This document shows, in pieces, positions 1 to 11,259 of a stretch of DNA of 64,000 nt. The DNA lies in NCBI RefSeq assembly GCF_003286085.1, contig NW_020825317.1:1302001-1366000 (forward strand), read 5' to 3'. Source of the DNA: Drosophila persimilis (lineage: Eukaryota > Arthropoda > Insecta > Diptera > Drosophilidae). The notes under the pieces are model-generated. The model saw only the letters and a list, made by a program, of their open reading frames with translations. It was not told the origin of the DNA and did not search any database. The translations under genes and the position numbers were made by a program. Each line of letters opens with the position of its first letter. Positions within the stretch are counted from its first letter, which is position 1.

Positions 1-333
1 GTGTCTCTTCGTTGGCTCCGGTTTATACATACATATATGAAACACATGTACATACATACAACGGTAAAACTCAACATTGCTAACATTGGTTATGGGCCCA
101 GAGTTCGTTGTTTCGGCTTAATAACAGAATGTAAAGCGGCTAAGTTTTGGTGTCGTTTGTGCTACATATATTGTCAATAGTTAACATAATATGGTGCGCG
201 TATTAACGCGGAATCAATTCAAATCGAAAAACGTGATGAGAACCATTACAACGTATGGCACAAGGCCTTATACTCATGGGATAAAGTGTGAGGAAAAAAG
301 AGTGGCGATGATGGCGCAGCAGTCGAGAAATAA
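1..333. other. intergenic DNA, no gene seen
   Basis: AT-rich sequence with ACATACAT-type microsatellite near the start. The small open frames on both strands lack homology I recognise. It ends at the 3' terminus of a reverse-oriented DINE-1-like repeat. Confidence 0.5.
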
Positions 334-898
334 GACGAGGGGGAACGTTGGGAGTTGTTGCGGCGACCGCAACTCTAAATTTATACCCGATATGGCTCAG
401 TATGGCTCTCCTCTCGAACGACAAAGATTGCGTGCGAGAGAGACAGAAAACATTTCTGAACGGTCATCGGTCATCGGTCGCTGCTAACCACAGCAAATTT
501 TTTTGTTTCTTTTGGTTATAATAATGATCCGATCTGATCCAGATTCGGCAATCTGGTAGAAATGGTCAAGAAAAGAAGAAATTGTTTCTCGTCCTTTGTG
601 TTGTTGGAATGGGGTGGGGCGAAATTTGAAAATACATTTGTAAAGGTTCGATATCACAGGATAGTGGATACCAAATTTGGTTGCTCTATCTCTTATAGTC
701 TCTGAGATCTAGGCGGTCACTTTTTGCGGAAGGCAACGCCGACCTTGAAACGTGTGTGTTAGAGAGAGACAGAGCGAGAGAAAATTAAATTGTTTTCTTC
801 ATTCTTGCTATAATAATAATACTATCCGGTTTAGATTCTAAAGTCTAACGATATAGTCATTCTCTACAATACTGCGTTTTTGGTTTTCTTGTATTTTT
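334..898 (-). repeat. DINE-1/Helentron-like repeat, copy A (left part)
   Basis: Reverse-oriented copy of the dominant repeat of this window. Its 3' terminus (reverse of the GAGTTGC hairpin and the CGTTCCCCCTCGT end) lies at 334-370. It contains the reverse of the CGCTCTGTCTCTCTCTAACAC tract around 759-782. The copy is interrupted at 898/899 by copy B and resumes at 1997, so A is older than B. Confidence 0.75.
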
Positions 899-1996
899 AC
901 ACCCGATACTCAAAATGAGTATTGGGGTATATTAGATTTGTGTTAAAAGTGGATGTGTGTAACGTCCAGAAGGAATCGTTTCCGACCCCATTAAGTATAT
1001 ATATTCTTGATCAGCATCAATAGCCGAGTCGATTGAGCCATGTCTGTCTGTCCGTCTGTCCGTCCGTCCGTCTGTCCGTCTTTCCGTCCCCTTCAGCGCC
1101 TAGTGCTCAAAGACTATAAGAGCTAGAGCAACGATGTTTTGGATCCAGACTTCTGTGATATTTCACTGCTACAGGAATATTTCAAAACTGTGCCCCGCCC
1201 ACTTCCGCCCCCACAAAAGGCGAAAATCTGTGGCATACACAATTTCGACGATACGAGAAAACTAAAAACGCAGAATCGTAGAAGATGACTATATCTTACA
1301 GAGTGCAAAATCTGACGCAGATCGTATTATTATTATAGCCAGAATCACGAAAACAATTTCACTCTTTCTCGCTCTGTCTCACTCTAACACACAGGTTTCA
1401 TGATCGGTTTTGCCAATTGCAAAATATGAGTTCAAGGATCTCAGAACCCATAAGAGCTAGAGCAACCAAATTTGGTATCCACACTCCTGTGATATCGGAC
1501 CTTGACCATTTTGTGTCAGAATTTCGCCACACCCCCTTCCGCCCCCGCAAAGGACGAAAATCTGAGGCATCCACAAATCTCAGAGACTATTAAGGCTAGA
1601 GTAAGCAAATTTGGTACACACACTCCTTCAAGATGTCACTATAAATCGTTTATCTCAAAATTTCGCCCCACAAAGAACGAAAATCTGTTGCATCCACAAT
1701 ATTGCACATTCGAGAAAACTAAAAACGCAGAATCATACATAATAACCATATCTATCAGATTGCTGAATCTGGATCAGATCAGATAATTTGTATAGCCAAA
1801 AGAAACAAATCAATTTGCACTGGCTACGCAGCGCCCGACGTCACGCTCAGACTGATTTTCTGTCTCTCACGCACGCACTCTTTGTCGTGTCGTTTAATAT
1901 TAGCGGCGTCTGCCGGAGGAGAGCCATACTGACTTAGTATCGGGTATAACTGTAGAGTTGCGGTGTCCGCAGCAACTCACAACGTTCCTCCTCGTT
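899..1996 (+). repeat. DINE-1/Helentron-like repeat, copy B, near full length
   Basis: It begins with ACCCGATACTCAAAATGAGT. It continues with the TCCAGAAGGAATCGTTTCCG block, a GTCT/GTCC microsatellite at about 1043-1085, several TTCCGCCCCC...CAAAGGACGAAAATCTG modules and the end AGTATCGGGTATA plus the hairpin GAGTTGC...GCAACTC. The start and the AGTATCGGGTATA block are inverted repeats, as in DINE-1 subterminal repeats. No protein is encoded. The right end joins GAAATTGTGGATGCCAC of copy A, showing insertion into A. Confidence 0.8.
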
Positions 1997-2120
1997 GAAA
2001 TTGTGGATGCCACAGATTTTCGTCCGGTGTGAAGTGTGGATACAAAATGTCTTTGCTCTAGCTCTTATAGTCTCTGAGCACTAGGCGCTCATAGGGACGT
2101 ACAGACGGTCGGACGGACTG
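1997..2120 (-). repeat. DINE-1/Helentron-like repeat, copy A (right part)
   Basis: Continuation of copy A after the nested copy B. It reads GAAATTGTGGATGCCACAG, then TAGTCTCTGAGCACTAGGCG and a short GGACGGAC microsatellite. It is truncated before the 5' TATACCCGATACT end. Confidence 0.7.
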
Positions 2121-2194
2121 AAAAAGATAAGAAAATGAATCACTAGTCGCTCAGTTTGTGGCAGTGAAAGTTTCATTTTTGATAGCTCAAAAAC

Positions 2195-2360
2195 GGATAT
2201 TTTGCAAGCCTTTTATGATATCTTTTGCGAGACTTTTGCGAGACTTTTGCGAGCCTTCTATGATATCTTTTGCGAGACTTTTGCGATCCTTTTATGATAT
2301 CTTGTGCGAGACTTTTGCAATATCGTTTGCGAGCCCTTTATGATATCTTTTACGAGCCGA
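2195..2360 (+). repeat. degenerate tandem repeat (TGCGAGACTTT units)
   Basis: Short repeats built from ATGATATCTTTTGCGAGACTTTTGCGAGCC-like units recur about four to five times with small differences. A related GCGAGACTTT/CCGAGACTT motif recurs at about 3545-3725, on the other side of the DUF4806-like relic. The two repeat zones may be the ends of one larger element. Confidence 0.6.
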
Positions 2361-2452
2361 AAGTAACATGAAAAGGGACGCAAAATTGTATTTTGTTTTT
2401 ATAATTTTTAATTTATCTTAAGTTAATTTTTATAGTACAATGAATAAATGAA

Positions 2453-3270
2453 TTAGATTAGTAAATTAAATTTAATTTTGTGTTGCCCCTTCGACACTCT
2501 GTCCTGGGCGTACTGGAAGAATTTTTGAGTTATTCCGTCGAAATCAGCATCTTCTAAAGAAAATCGTTCCTTAAATTCCGCTGTAAACAAATAATCATGG
2601 GTATTATATCACAATATACATATTATTAATTTGAAAATAATACTTACTACGGATGGCTAGAGTAACCCGCAAGCATCTACTACACTTTTTCGGTTCTGTG
2701 CCTCGCCAAGACCATTGTCGTGCGACCTCGTCGGATACAATGGAACGCCAAGAGCTCCGAATCCAAGTATCAAACGCCTTTTCGCCCGACATCATTAACT
2801 CTGTGATCTGTACAGAATTATATTTACATAAATATAGTTTTCAAATTTAGCTCGCGAGTTTCACGCAAAACACTTACCACATTTTTGAAGAAATTTTCTT
2901 CCTGCAAGCTATGCTCGATTCTTCTATTGTTGTGAGCGGTTAGCAAGGCAGAACTTCTTTTGGTTTCCGGATCTCTCCACAAACCTTGGTCTTAATGGAG
3001 CCAATTTCGGAACGAAGAGCCACCATTTACGCTGTGTTTCGGTCCAGTATATTAAACATTATGTCAATTTTTTATCCAGGTTATTTATTCCGTAGAGTTT
3101 ATTTAGTAAAAGGTTAATTTTTTTGTCCAGTTTATTAATTTTTTCTTTGGTAGCTGTAATTAGAAATAATTTTTGAACATTTATTTGGCCAATATGAAGA
3201 AATTTTCTTACGTGTCTGCTGGGTGTCTGGAACATACTCATTTAGTTGTGCAATATTTCCGGAATCCATG
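2453..3270 (-). pseudogene. decayed spliced gene, DUF4806-like transposon-accessory protein
   Basis: No single long ORF exists, but splice-consistent exons do. The last exon 2453-2580 follows an acceptor TTTACAG and ends in TAA. The exon 2648-2807 lies between acceptor CTGTACAG and donor GTAAGT and encodes a Trp/Arg-rich block with WSWRG, which joins the last exon in frame. An upstream exon ending at 2878 (donor GTAAGTG) encodes ALRSEIGSIK followed by a P-L-T-T-I-E motif, but carries a stop and frameshift. A first exon starts ATGGATTCCGG near 3270 and is followed by a coiled-coil-like Lys/Leu stretch. This order resembles DUF4806 proteins that accompany some insect DNA transposons (family recognition from memory). 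Function is unknown and the copy looks inactive. Confidence 0.4.
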
Positions 3271-3299
3271 TTAAACAAGTCCGTATAATTGTTCATCCA

Positions 3300-3860
3300 T
3301 ATATATATATTTATACTATACTATTAAATAAATAATAATTTACTCACCGATTTTTCCTTTTTTTCACTATTTTGACGAGGGACTCCACGTTTACGTCCTT
3401 CTGCTACGGTTTTCAATCACAAAATAACACACAAACGTAAAAACGGCGGCGTTGTGCCGGGCCGCAATTTGACATGTTCGTGGATGTTCTACTATTACGT
3501 GATCCGGCGTTGCGTGTGTATCGTGCCCGTTTTTAATTTAGTCTCGCATTTAGCGAGACTTCACCCGTACCTAGCTATTTTTTCCGTTATGTTTCACTTT
3601 TCTGTCCATTTTTCACCCGTTTTTAAGTCCGTTTGTGATAGTTTTGCGAGACTTTGTCGTCACTCGGTTTTCGTCCGGTAAATGCTCTTTTCTGAGTCCG
3701 TCTGCGAGCATTTTCCGAGACTTCACTCATCGCTCCCGGATTTTTATCATTTCTAAGTCCGTTTCCGGACATTTTATGATAGTTCCGTTTTACTATCGCT
3801 GGATAGCAAAAACCCGAACATGCTTGCGGGCGAAACCGGTTTAATAATTTACGCTGGGAA
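3300..3860. other. non-coding, repeat-like flank of the DUF4806-like relic
   Basis: Contains GCGAGACTTT/CCGAGACTTCAC motifs similar to 2195-2360 and several GTCCGTTT phrases. Overlapping small ORFs on both strands are low-information and not supported as genes. Confidence 0.4.
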
Positions 3861-4910
3861 AAATGATTTGTAGTTTGCAATTTTTTTTTGCTAAAATTTT
3901 CGTGTTACTTAAAAATTTAAATAAAATAAGAAAATAATAGCCTTTTAAGTTACGGGAGAAATATCTTTCGTTTTGAAACTGGGAAAAAATATCAAGCTCG
4001 CATTGCTGACAAAATATCTCATACGTTTATGTTATATTTTTCAAATCTACTTATGTCACAACTCGTTAATGAGCAATGGGTCGGCTGTTGGTCAGATATT
4101 GAATTTCCTGTCTTAGCTAAAATTATTTTCATGCTAGAAAATGCCACCTCGCAATTTTATGTCATACCGAACATTCAGTATACATATGTACATTAGGGTT
4201 GCGCCTATTTGTATGGGCGAAAAAAATGTGTCGGAACCAAAGGTCTCAGGGTCTCAAAATGTTCCTTTTAGTATAAAACAATAAAATATAAAGTTTAAGC
4301 CCGATTCAACAACGTTTACGAACGAGTTGAGGTCAAAATTGAAAAATGCGATATTTGGTCCAGAAGTCGTTGTTTGGCATTAAGTCAAAATTTATAAGTG
4401 AATACATTAAATTTTTTCTTTTACAAAATATCAAAGTAAATTCATCAATTATTTTAAAAATAAAAAAAATTATTATTAAGCTTCGCTGAAGCGAGCTTTT
4501 AAAAGTGAACAATCGATGGTCTGATTGTTAGAAAAAAATGCCGCCAAATTACTTGCTCGAGTAAATTTGCTCAATTAACTTTGGCTAAAAATGGAAAATG
4601 AAGATAAAGGTACATATGTAGTATCTAATGTATATAGTTATTTTATGTGTAGTCCCAAGTTAAATGTCCAATTTAGGTGAATTTTTGTAGAAAACTTAGC
4701 TGCGTCCCCTGTGTTTCGAGAATATAACAAATGAACTGAGTTCTTCTGAGAAAAACTAATTACGTGAATCTTTACCTACAAATGTTGTAATTGACTGGAA
4801 AGTATTAGCTTTGGCTCGTTTTCGCCCCTTTTCTTTAAATTTGTTAATATTCAGGAAAGTTCGAGGTTTTTGCAAAGCGATCTCATCGATATCTTATCGA
4901 CAAAAAAAAT
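3861..4910. other. AT-rich intergenic DNA, no gene seen
   Basis: No ORF of note. A block near 4190-4400 (GGTTGCGCCTATTTGTATGG; GTCCAGAAGTCGTTGTTTGGC) has short relatives near 90-125 and 50,088-50,125, suggesting an old dispersed repeat. Confidence 0.4.
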
Positions 4911-5314
4911 CTGTCTCACATTGGACTTACAGTAAAATTTATAACAACCATTTGGAAAGTGAAAAAAAAAGATAAATAGATCTTTTCAGGCCAGCAGTAG
5001 ACAGTTTCCGCGCACTGTGCCGGCTCCGCGCGCCTCGGTCCCGGCTCGCTCTCGTGCGCTCGGAGGGGCGCTCGGATCCACAATCCACGATCCACACGGC
5101 GCTCACGGCAGAAAAAGCACAATAAGGCATAGAGTTAAGCAGTTACGTTACGACATACCGCGCGAATACCCAATAAATACCTGAACAATATATATATATA
5201 TATACACAACGAAACCCATCGGCCTTTCCTTTCTGTGACGACTGCTAGGAGTTTAAACTGGAACATACACCTCGCCGTTGGATAATTGAACCTCGATCCG
5301 CCCCCCTACAAACA
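4911..5314 (+). mobile_element. probable BEL/Pao-type solo LTR or 5' LTR remnant
   Basis: A segment starting TGTCTCACATTGG and ending CCCCTACAAACA is followed at once by TTGGTCCTTCGAGCCGGA, which I recognise as a typical BEL/Pao primer-binding region. It includes CCAATAAATACC as a possible polyadenylation signal. The roo-like element at 41 kb has a similar TATGGTCCTTCGAGAC right after its LTR. The left boundary is inferred from the TG...CA rule only. Confidence 0.35.
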
Positions 5315-5474
5315 TTGGTCCTTCGAGCCGGATCTTCGCCTTCCTCATAAGGAGAAGCTTAGCCCAGCCAGCATCGGCGGATCGCTCCAAGTTCAAGATA
5401 AGTAAGCCCAACACCAGTGCAGTGATTTTGTGCGAGTTTTCCATCCCAGTCCGAGTTCCCGTGGCATATGTACA
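5315..5474 (+). mobile_element. BEL-type leader fragment, cut by gypsy-family insertion
   Basis: Sequence after the putative BEL primer site, without a long sense ORF. It is truncated at 5471-5474 (TACA), where the minus-strand errantivirus-like element begins. A 63-codon antisense ORF with a signal-peptide-like start is treated as chance. Confidence 0.3.
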
Positions 5475-6000
5475 AATTAAATAACTGCGGTAGCGGATTG
5501 AGTTTTTAAAAATTGTTTATTTAACTTCTAATTTACAGAGATAGATTTAAGTTGAGGGTCACAAAGGATTCCGGACAAAGGGTTTGCGCGATATTAGTAT
5601 TTAGTTCGACTTTTCGGTGTCGCTTCTGGATCAAGACTGACTTGAACTTTTTGATCTTTGCATCGTCGATCCCTTTCGGGAATAGTTTTTCTATAAACAT
5701 CTCAATTGATTTCGCCATCACGAGTATTGGATTTCGTCATCCAAAGAGAGAACTGCAAAATGCCCAAAGTGAAGGATCTGCAGAAAGCCGGGTGTGAGAT
5801 TGTTTATGAGAAGCCGGGTGTGGGCAAACATTGTTTTTCCATTTAGGCGAGTGTCAAAGATTGGGATTGTGGCGGGAGCCATTGAGATTGTACATCTTAG
5901 AAATCAATTAGGCGGAGGCTCAAGATTGAAATTGTTTGTTAAAAAGCCAAAGATTGTTTACAACTCGTATAAGAGCTCAATAGAATTTGGTACGTAAACT
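5475..6000 (-). mobile_element. 3' LTR of degraded errantivirus-like gypsy element (minus copy)
   Basis: 526-bp LTR read on the minus strand, starting AGTTTACGTACC at 6000 and ending TTTAATT at 5475. It is clearly homologous to the 532-bp LTRs at 32,468 and 39,793 but carries many substitutions. The polypurine tract (CCCCCCATTCTT on plus) abuts at 6001-6012. The flank 5471-5474 is TACA, i.e. TGTA on minus, the same duplication as at the young copy. Confidence 0.85.
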
Positions 6001-6012
6001 CCCCCCATTCTT

Positions 6013-7162
6013 AAATGTTTCGTCCCGATACATTTTGAAGTTCTGATAGAGCTCTAATTTCTTCTGATAATATTTGAAGGTTGCTTTCCACTATTTCTTC
6101 TGTCGGTATTCTTATTGATTTAATAAGTACAAATTTGGTTAATTTATAGCCGAAGTAAAATAACACTAGCAATATCAAAATGATTAAAAATAACGTTGTT
6201 AATGGTAAGGCCGTATTACCTAATGTTAAAAGGGGATTTAAAATATTAACATTATCAAAAGAAAATTGTTTATCATTCGATTGTACATAATCAACTAATT
6301 CAATTTCGCTATATCTATGATGCGATATGTATTTTAGAATTTTACCCTTATCATTTATGTGGGTTATATTATGTATTATAATTGTGTTGTTGAATATAAG
6401 GAGATACTACGTTATTGTTGCCTGAAACTAATATGGCACCATCCTGTATGATGTATATTTGTTTTTTTCCCTTTTTTTAGTGCAGTTGGCTTTAAAGCCA
6501 TTAAGTAAATTGGTGAAACAGGTCTTCTTTAAATTTATTTGTGCGTAATTGTTAAAAGTTTCACTTTAAAAATTATTCATTAAATAGTATTTCTCCTTAC
6601 ATTCACAAACTTTTTCACTTATAACTAACATTCCATCATTTTGTGAGATGGCTCTTGCATGGTAAAACTTGCAAATAATTTGAGGATATTTTATATAAAT
6701 GATTATTAAATCTGCATTTCGAATTATTTTAGCCGTTGCAATATCCAGTAGATCAGCCAGTTTAACAGGCTGTTTTTCATGCTTATAAATGTCATCTATC
6801 TCATTTTTATTTACAATTTTTGTATTGAAAATGTTTACTTTTAAGAGGGTTATGATATCAACTAAATTTAGTAGGTCAAAAGTTATTAATTTTTAACGAT
6901 GCTTTCTCAGTATCGTTTCTTCATTGAAGATGACATTTTTTAATGAATTTGATAGCAATTCAATTTCTTTGAAAAATTTGGAATTTATTATAAATTGTTC
7001 TCTATAAAAACTCTAATTAGTAATATGGAAAAGTTTGGCGTATGTTTCATAAGTGTAAACGTCTCTGTCGTCTTTGAGCAATAGATAGTCACTATGCGTA
7101 TAGTCAATTACTTCCGAAGTCGTCAATATAACAAAAGTCAGTATGAGTATATTCGCATACAT
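6013..7162 (-). pseudogene. degraded env-like gene of the minus gypsy-family copy
   Basis: Reading leftwards from ATG at 7162, just after a TTTTTCCAG splice-acceptor-like site, the sequence parallels the env at 38,360-39,782. It keeps the hydrophobic N-terminal start and the C-terminal transmembrane region. About 240 bp are missing relative to the young copy, and stops and frameshifts are present, including around the homopolymer tract at 6470-6480. In related elements this gene encodes a membrane glycoprotein. Non-functional here. Confidence 0.75.
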
Positions 7163-7177
7163 TTTCTGGAAAAATGG

Positions 7178-10155
7178 AAAGTATTTCCTTAATATTTAAT
7201 GTTATCTTTATGTATAATTCTGTTTCTATTGTTGATTATAATTTTATTCGGTCGATTTTCCTTAACTACCTGCTTTTTGTATCGGGATTGAAGTTTATTT
7301 CTTTCCCCAAATTTCTTTTCATAAACTACTTCTCCTGTTTTATATTCTTTTTCTCATCTATCTTTGTTATGTAGCTTAAGCATTTTGGTCTAAACTTCCT
7401 TAAGTAATATTGGATTATTCTTGTGCTCTATTTTGTTATACAATATGTCATATGGCATTTGATTAGTCGTTGAATGTATCGTCAGATTATATTTCAGTGC
7501 ACCCTTATTATTATTTCTGAATAATCTGTTAGATTTAGTTCATCCTTGATGCACTGCGCTATTTCTGTTAGTGTGGAATGTACCCTTTCTACCTGACCAT
7601 TTGAGGTTCTGTGTCTGGGATCAGCATAATAAATAGTTAAGTTACTTCTTTGTATGAATGATCTAAATTGTGCTGAAGTAAAGCTTGGTTCGTTGTCAGT
7701 CATTAATGATGTTGCTAACGGAAAGTGATGCAAAATATCCATTACCTTATTTTCAATGTTTAATTTACTTTGGATTTCCTTGACCACCAAGTATTTGGAA
7801 TAAGAATCTATACAAGTTATGAATTTTAGGTTTTGGGCATAGTATATGTCTAAGTGTAATCGATCTCCTTCTTTTGCTGGAATGGGAGCTTCCCCAAATG
7901 GAATTTTTACAGGGTGTCTGTGATATTTATTTTTGTTACAGATCTCACAATTTTTTATATATTCTTTTAATTTTTTGTGTAGGTTTGGCCAATAATACAA
8001 CTTAGTCATTTGTTTGTAATTTTCGTCTCGTCCTCTATGGGCTCTGCAATGTGTTTCTTCTATAATTATAGCTTTATCTTCTGAATTTACTACATCTTGG
8101 AGGAACTTTCTCGTGAAGAGAAATTTATTTATGAAGTTTTCCTTTAGCTTATTTTGGATAAGGTATAAATCTTCTAAAGTGCAGTGTATTCCTGCGCTTA
8201 AGTTAGGTTGAATAAATTCTTTCAAAATGATTAGCAAATTGTCAACCATATCAAATTCAATAATATGTCGGGTATTTTCATAAACTCTTACTAACTCATG
8301 AACTGTGAATCTCCCTTGCGATAATAGTAGCTGCTATTTAAATTGGTTTAAAGGCTTGCTAGTCTCTTGAATGACGTTTTCAAAACTACTCTCTGCTGAA
8401 TGCTTAGTATTTATATCTGATTCCTATTCCGTCTGGTCGACATCACAATCTGTCATATGTTACGTTAGTTGAGCCTGGTTTATAAATGATTTTCGGTGTG
8501 AAGTAATACCAACGTTTCATTTCAACATTTGGATTTTTTTGCGACATTGCAAAGGACAAAGGTTGGTGATCTGTATGTATTTCAATTCCACTCACTCCGT
8601 ATAAATAATTTCGCAAATTTTTTAATTCCCATACAATAGCTAATAATTCCTTTTTATTAGTAGCATATAATTGCTCGGTTTTACTTAAAGTTTTAGAAAT
8701 AAACGTTATGGGATTCCCATCTTGTGACAAAACTGCACCTATTGCTATGTCCGATGCATCTGTGTTTAATGTGAATTTTTTATTGTAATCTGGTTGTACT
8801 AATTCAATATGTGCTATTAAACTGTCCTTTAAATTATTAAATGCTCCAATTGCTGGTTCATCCAGTTGTATTAATGTTTTTTTGGATGCCCTTCGTGAAA
8901 CTTTCCCATTTACTCCACTCAGATATTTTGTTAATGGCTTGGCAATTGTGGCATAATTTCGGACAAATTTTCTGTAATACCCTGTTAGTCCTAAGAAGCT
9001 CTCTGATATTTTTAGGAATTGGATAGTTTTGTATTGTGGAGATTTTGTCTGGATCTGTTTTAATGATATTATGGGAAACAATGTATCCCAGAAATTTGGT
9101 TTCCAATTGAAAGAATTTAGACTTCTCTAGGGAAATTTTCATATTAGCGTTTTGCAAAATCTGTATTATATGAATAAGATCTTTATAATGTTGTTCTATA
9201 GTTTTTGAAAATATTATTATATCGTCCATATAGACGTGACAAGTTTTCCCAACTTGTTCTCTAAGTATATCGTCCATTGCCCTTTGGAAAATTCTGGGAG
9301 CGTTCGTCAATCCCATAGGCATTCTCAGAAATTCATATTTACCGTTATTTATGGAAAAAGATGTTTTTTGCAATATCTGATTCCCTCATTAAAATCTGAT
9401 AGAAACCTGACTCTAAATCAATAGCCGAGAAATACTTTGGCTTACCTAAATTGGCAAGGATTACTGAAGGATCTTGCATAGGGTATCTATCCGGTATGGT
9501 GTTTTCATTAAGTTGCTTAAAGTCTATTACTAATCTATGTTTAGGAGTTCCGTCCTCATTTACTCCCTTCTTTGGTACTACTATTACCGGTGAATTATAT
9601 GGGCTTTTACTAGGTCTGATTATACCTTCATCTAACATTTTACTTATTTCGTTATTAACGAAATCGTTAACCGAATAAGCGTATGGATACTGTTTGCCAT
9701 ATACCGGTCTATCATGTTCAGTGTTAATCTCTCCTTTTATATCCGTTCTGAACGGTAACTGTAAATCTATTTTGGCATGGTCATCTTCGATGATAGATAC
9801 CATTTTCTCTCTGAGGTATTCTAAATTGTCTTCTTTGTATGTTATTGTGCTATACAATTTCTTTTTTGTCAATTCAGAATTTGCATAATTTTGTATGTCG
9901 GATATTTCTACGAAGGCACGTTTAGGATTTTTGCATCCCAAACTTTTAAATCGTTTATTGTCGGATAATTCAACGACGGCGGGTTCAGGATATTTGAATC
10001 CCAAACTATTGACGGATAATTCTTCGTCGGCTTGCTCAGGATTCTTTGATTCCAAGCTATATAAACTTCCTTCTACCTTTACTGAATCACTTTTCATTTC
10101 TTTTTCTTCTTCAAAATATTTTTTTATTATATATTCCTTCAATGGAAGGATGGTT
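7178..10155 (-). pseudogene. degraded pol (integrase, RNase H, RT, linker) of the minus gypsy-family copy
   Basis: On the minus strand the order is PR-RT linker repeats (about 10,075-9,885), RT, RNase H (8443-9081) and integrase (7494-8249). RT shows YMDD within HVYMDDIIIFS. RNase H shows TDAS and TDHQPL. Integrase keeps H-H-C-C with C-E-I-C-N-K and the D, D, E residues within LHLDI, TDNEPSF and GQVERVH. Frames break at about 9345-9373, 8858-9081 and 8250-8443. The product would be the polymerase polyprotein; this copy is inactive. Identity to the 34.8-38.3 kb copy is high throughout. Confidence 0.85.
9885..10075 (-). repeat. PR-RT linker tandem repeat, about three units
   Basis: Encodes three in-frame copies of a unit of the type SLG.K.PE.A..ELSD. 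The young copy at 35,296-35,602 has about five, so two internal units (roughly 126 bp) differ between copies. Confidence 0.75.
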
Positions 10156-11045
10156 TTTATACCTGATACTCAAAATGAGTATTGGGGTATATTAGATTTA
10201 TGCTAAAAATGGATGTGTGTAACGTCCAGAAGGAATCGTTTCCGACCCCAAAAAGTATATATATTCTTGATCAGCATCAATAGCCGAGTCGATTGAGCCC
10301 TGTCTGTTTGTCCGTCCGTCATTCTGTCCGTCCCCTTCAGCGCCTAGTGCTCAAAGACTATAGGAGCTAGAGCATCGATGTTTTGGATCCAGACTTCTGT
10401 GATATGTCACTGCTACAAAAATATTTCAAAACATCGCCCGCCCACTTCCGCCCCCACAAAGGACGAAAATCTGTGGCATCCACATTTTTAAATATCGTAG
10501 AGGATGACTATATGTTCTAGAATGTAAAATTTCAACCAGATCGTATAATTATTATAGCCAGAATCAAGAAAACAATTTCATTCTTTCTCGCTCTGTCTCT
10601 CTCTAACACACAGGTTTCATGGTCGGTTTTGCCAATTGCAAAATATGAGTTCAAGGATCTCAGAACCTAGCAACCAAATTGGGTATCCACACTCCTGTGA
10701 TATCGGACCTTGACCATTTTGTGTCAAAATTTCGCCACACCCCCTTCCGCCCGCGCAAAGGACGAAAATTTGGGGCATCCACAAATCTCAGAGACTCTAG
10801 CCTTAATACTAGAGTAACCAAATTTGGTATCCGAACTTCTGTTAGATCTCACTATTAAAAGTATATCTCAGAATTTGGCCCCACCCCCTTCCGCCCCCAC
10901 AAAGGACGAAAATCTGTTGCATCCACAATATTGCACATGCGAGAAAACTAAAAACGCAGAATCATAGATAATGACCATATCTATCAGATTGCTGAATCTG
11001 GATCAGATCAGATCTTTTTTGTAGCCAAAATCAAGAAATCAATTC
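10156..11045 (+). repeat. DINE-1/Helentron-like repeat, copy C, inserted in gypsy-family copy
   Basis: Starts with ATACCTGATACTCAAAATGAG after a T run and carries the GTCT/GTCC microsatellite and three GACGAAAAT modules. It stops at GTAGCCAAAATCAAGAAATC, lacking the 3' hairpin. It separates two pieces of the minus-strand gypsy-family element; about 150 bp of that element corresponding to 35,045-35,195 are missing at the junction. Confidence 0.75.
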
Positions 11046-11245
11046 ATCTATTTCGTAAAACACTTGTTTTGTGTTAAAAATAGTTATAATATTATAAATA
11101 TTTAATTATCGAAAACCCATTTACTGTAGCAACTTTCTTATAAATTGATAATTCTTTTTTATTTTCGTAAATTCCCTTTTTTATACAACGGGAAGTTGCT
11201 CCCGTATCTATCAAAACTTTTAATTCTTTGTATAGTTTTTTTTTT
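11046..11245 (-). pseudogene. protease-region fragment of the minus gypsy-family copy
   Basis: On the minus strand this matches 34,861-35,040 of the young element, including the aspartic-protease signature encoded by GATAGATACGGGAGCA (D-T-G-A). It is bounded by DINE-1 copy C on one side and by the LOA LINE block on the other. The T run next to the LINE (TAGTTTTTT) is repeated at the far side of that block (18,283), consistent with a LINE target-site duplication. Confidence 0.7.
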
Positions 11246-11259
11246 TTTTCCGGGTGCCA

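Noticed and set aside
191..487. 98-codon plus ORF near the window start
   Set aside because: Runs into the DINE-1-like repeat from 334 on; not a gene.
1020..1090. GTCT/GTCC repeat arrays as possible CRISPR-like structure
   Set aside because: Simple microsatellite inside the DINE-1-like repeat; no spacers, eukaryotic genome.
5253..5444. 63-codon minus ORF with signal-peptide-like start
   Set aside because: It covers the reverse complement of a BEL-type primer site and leader; a secreted peptide is less likely.
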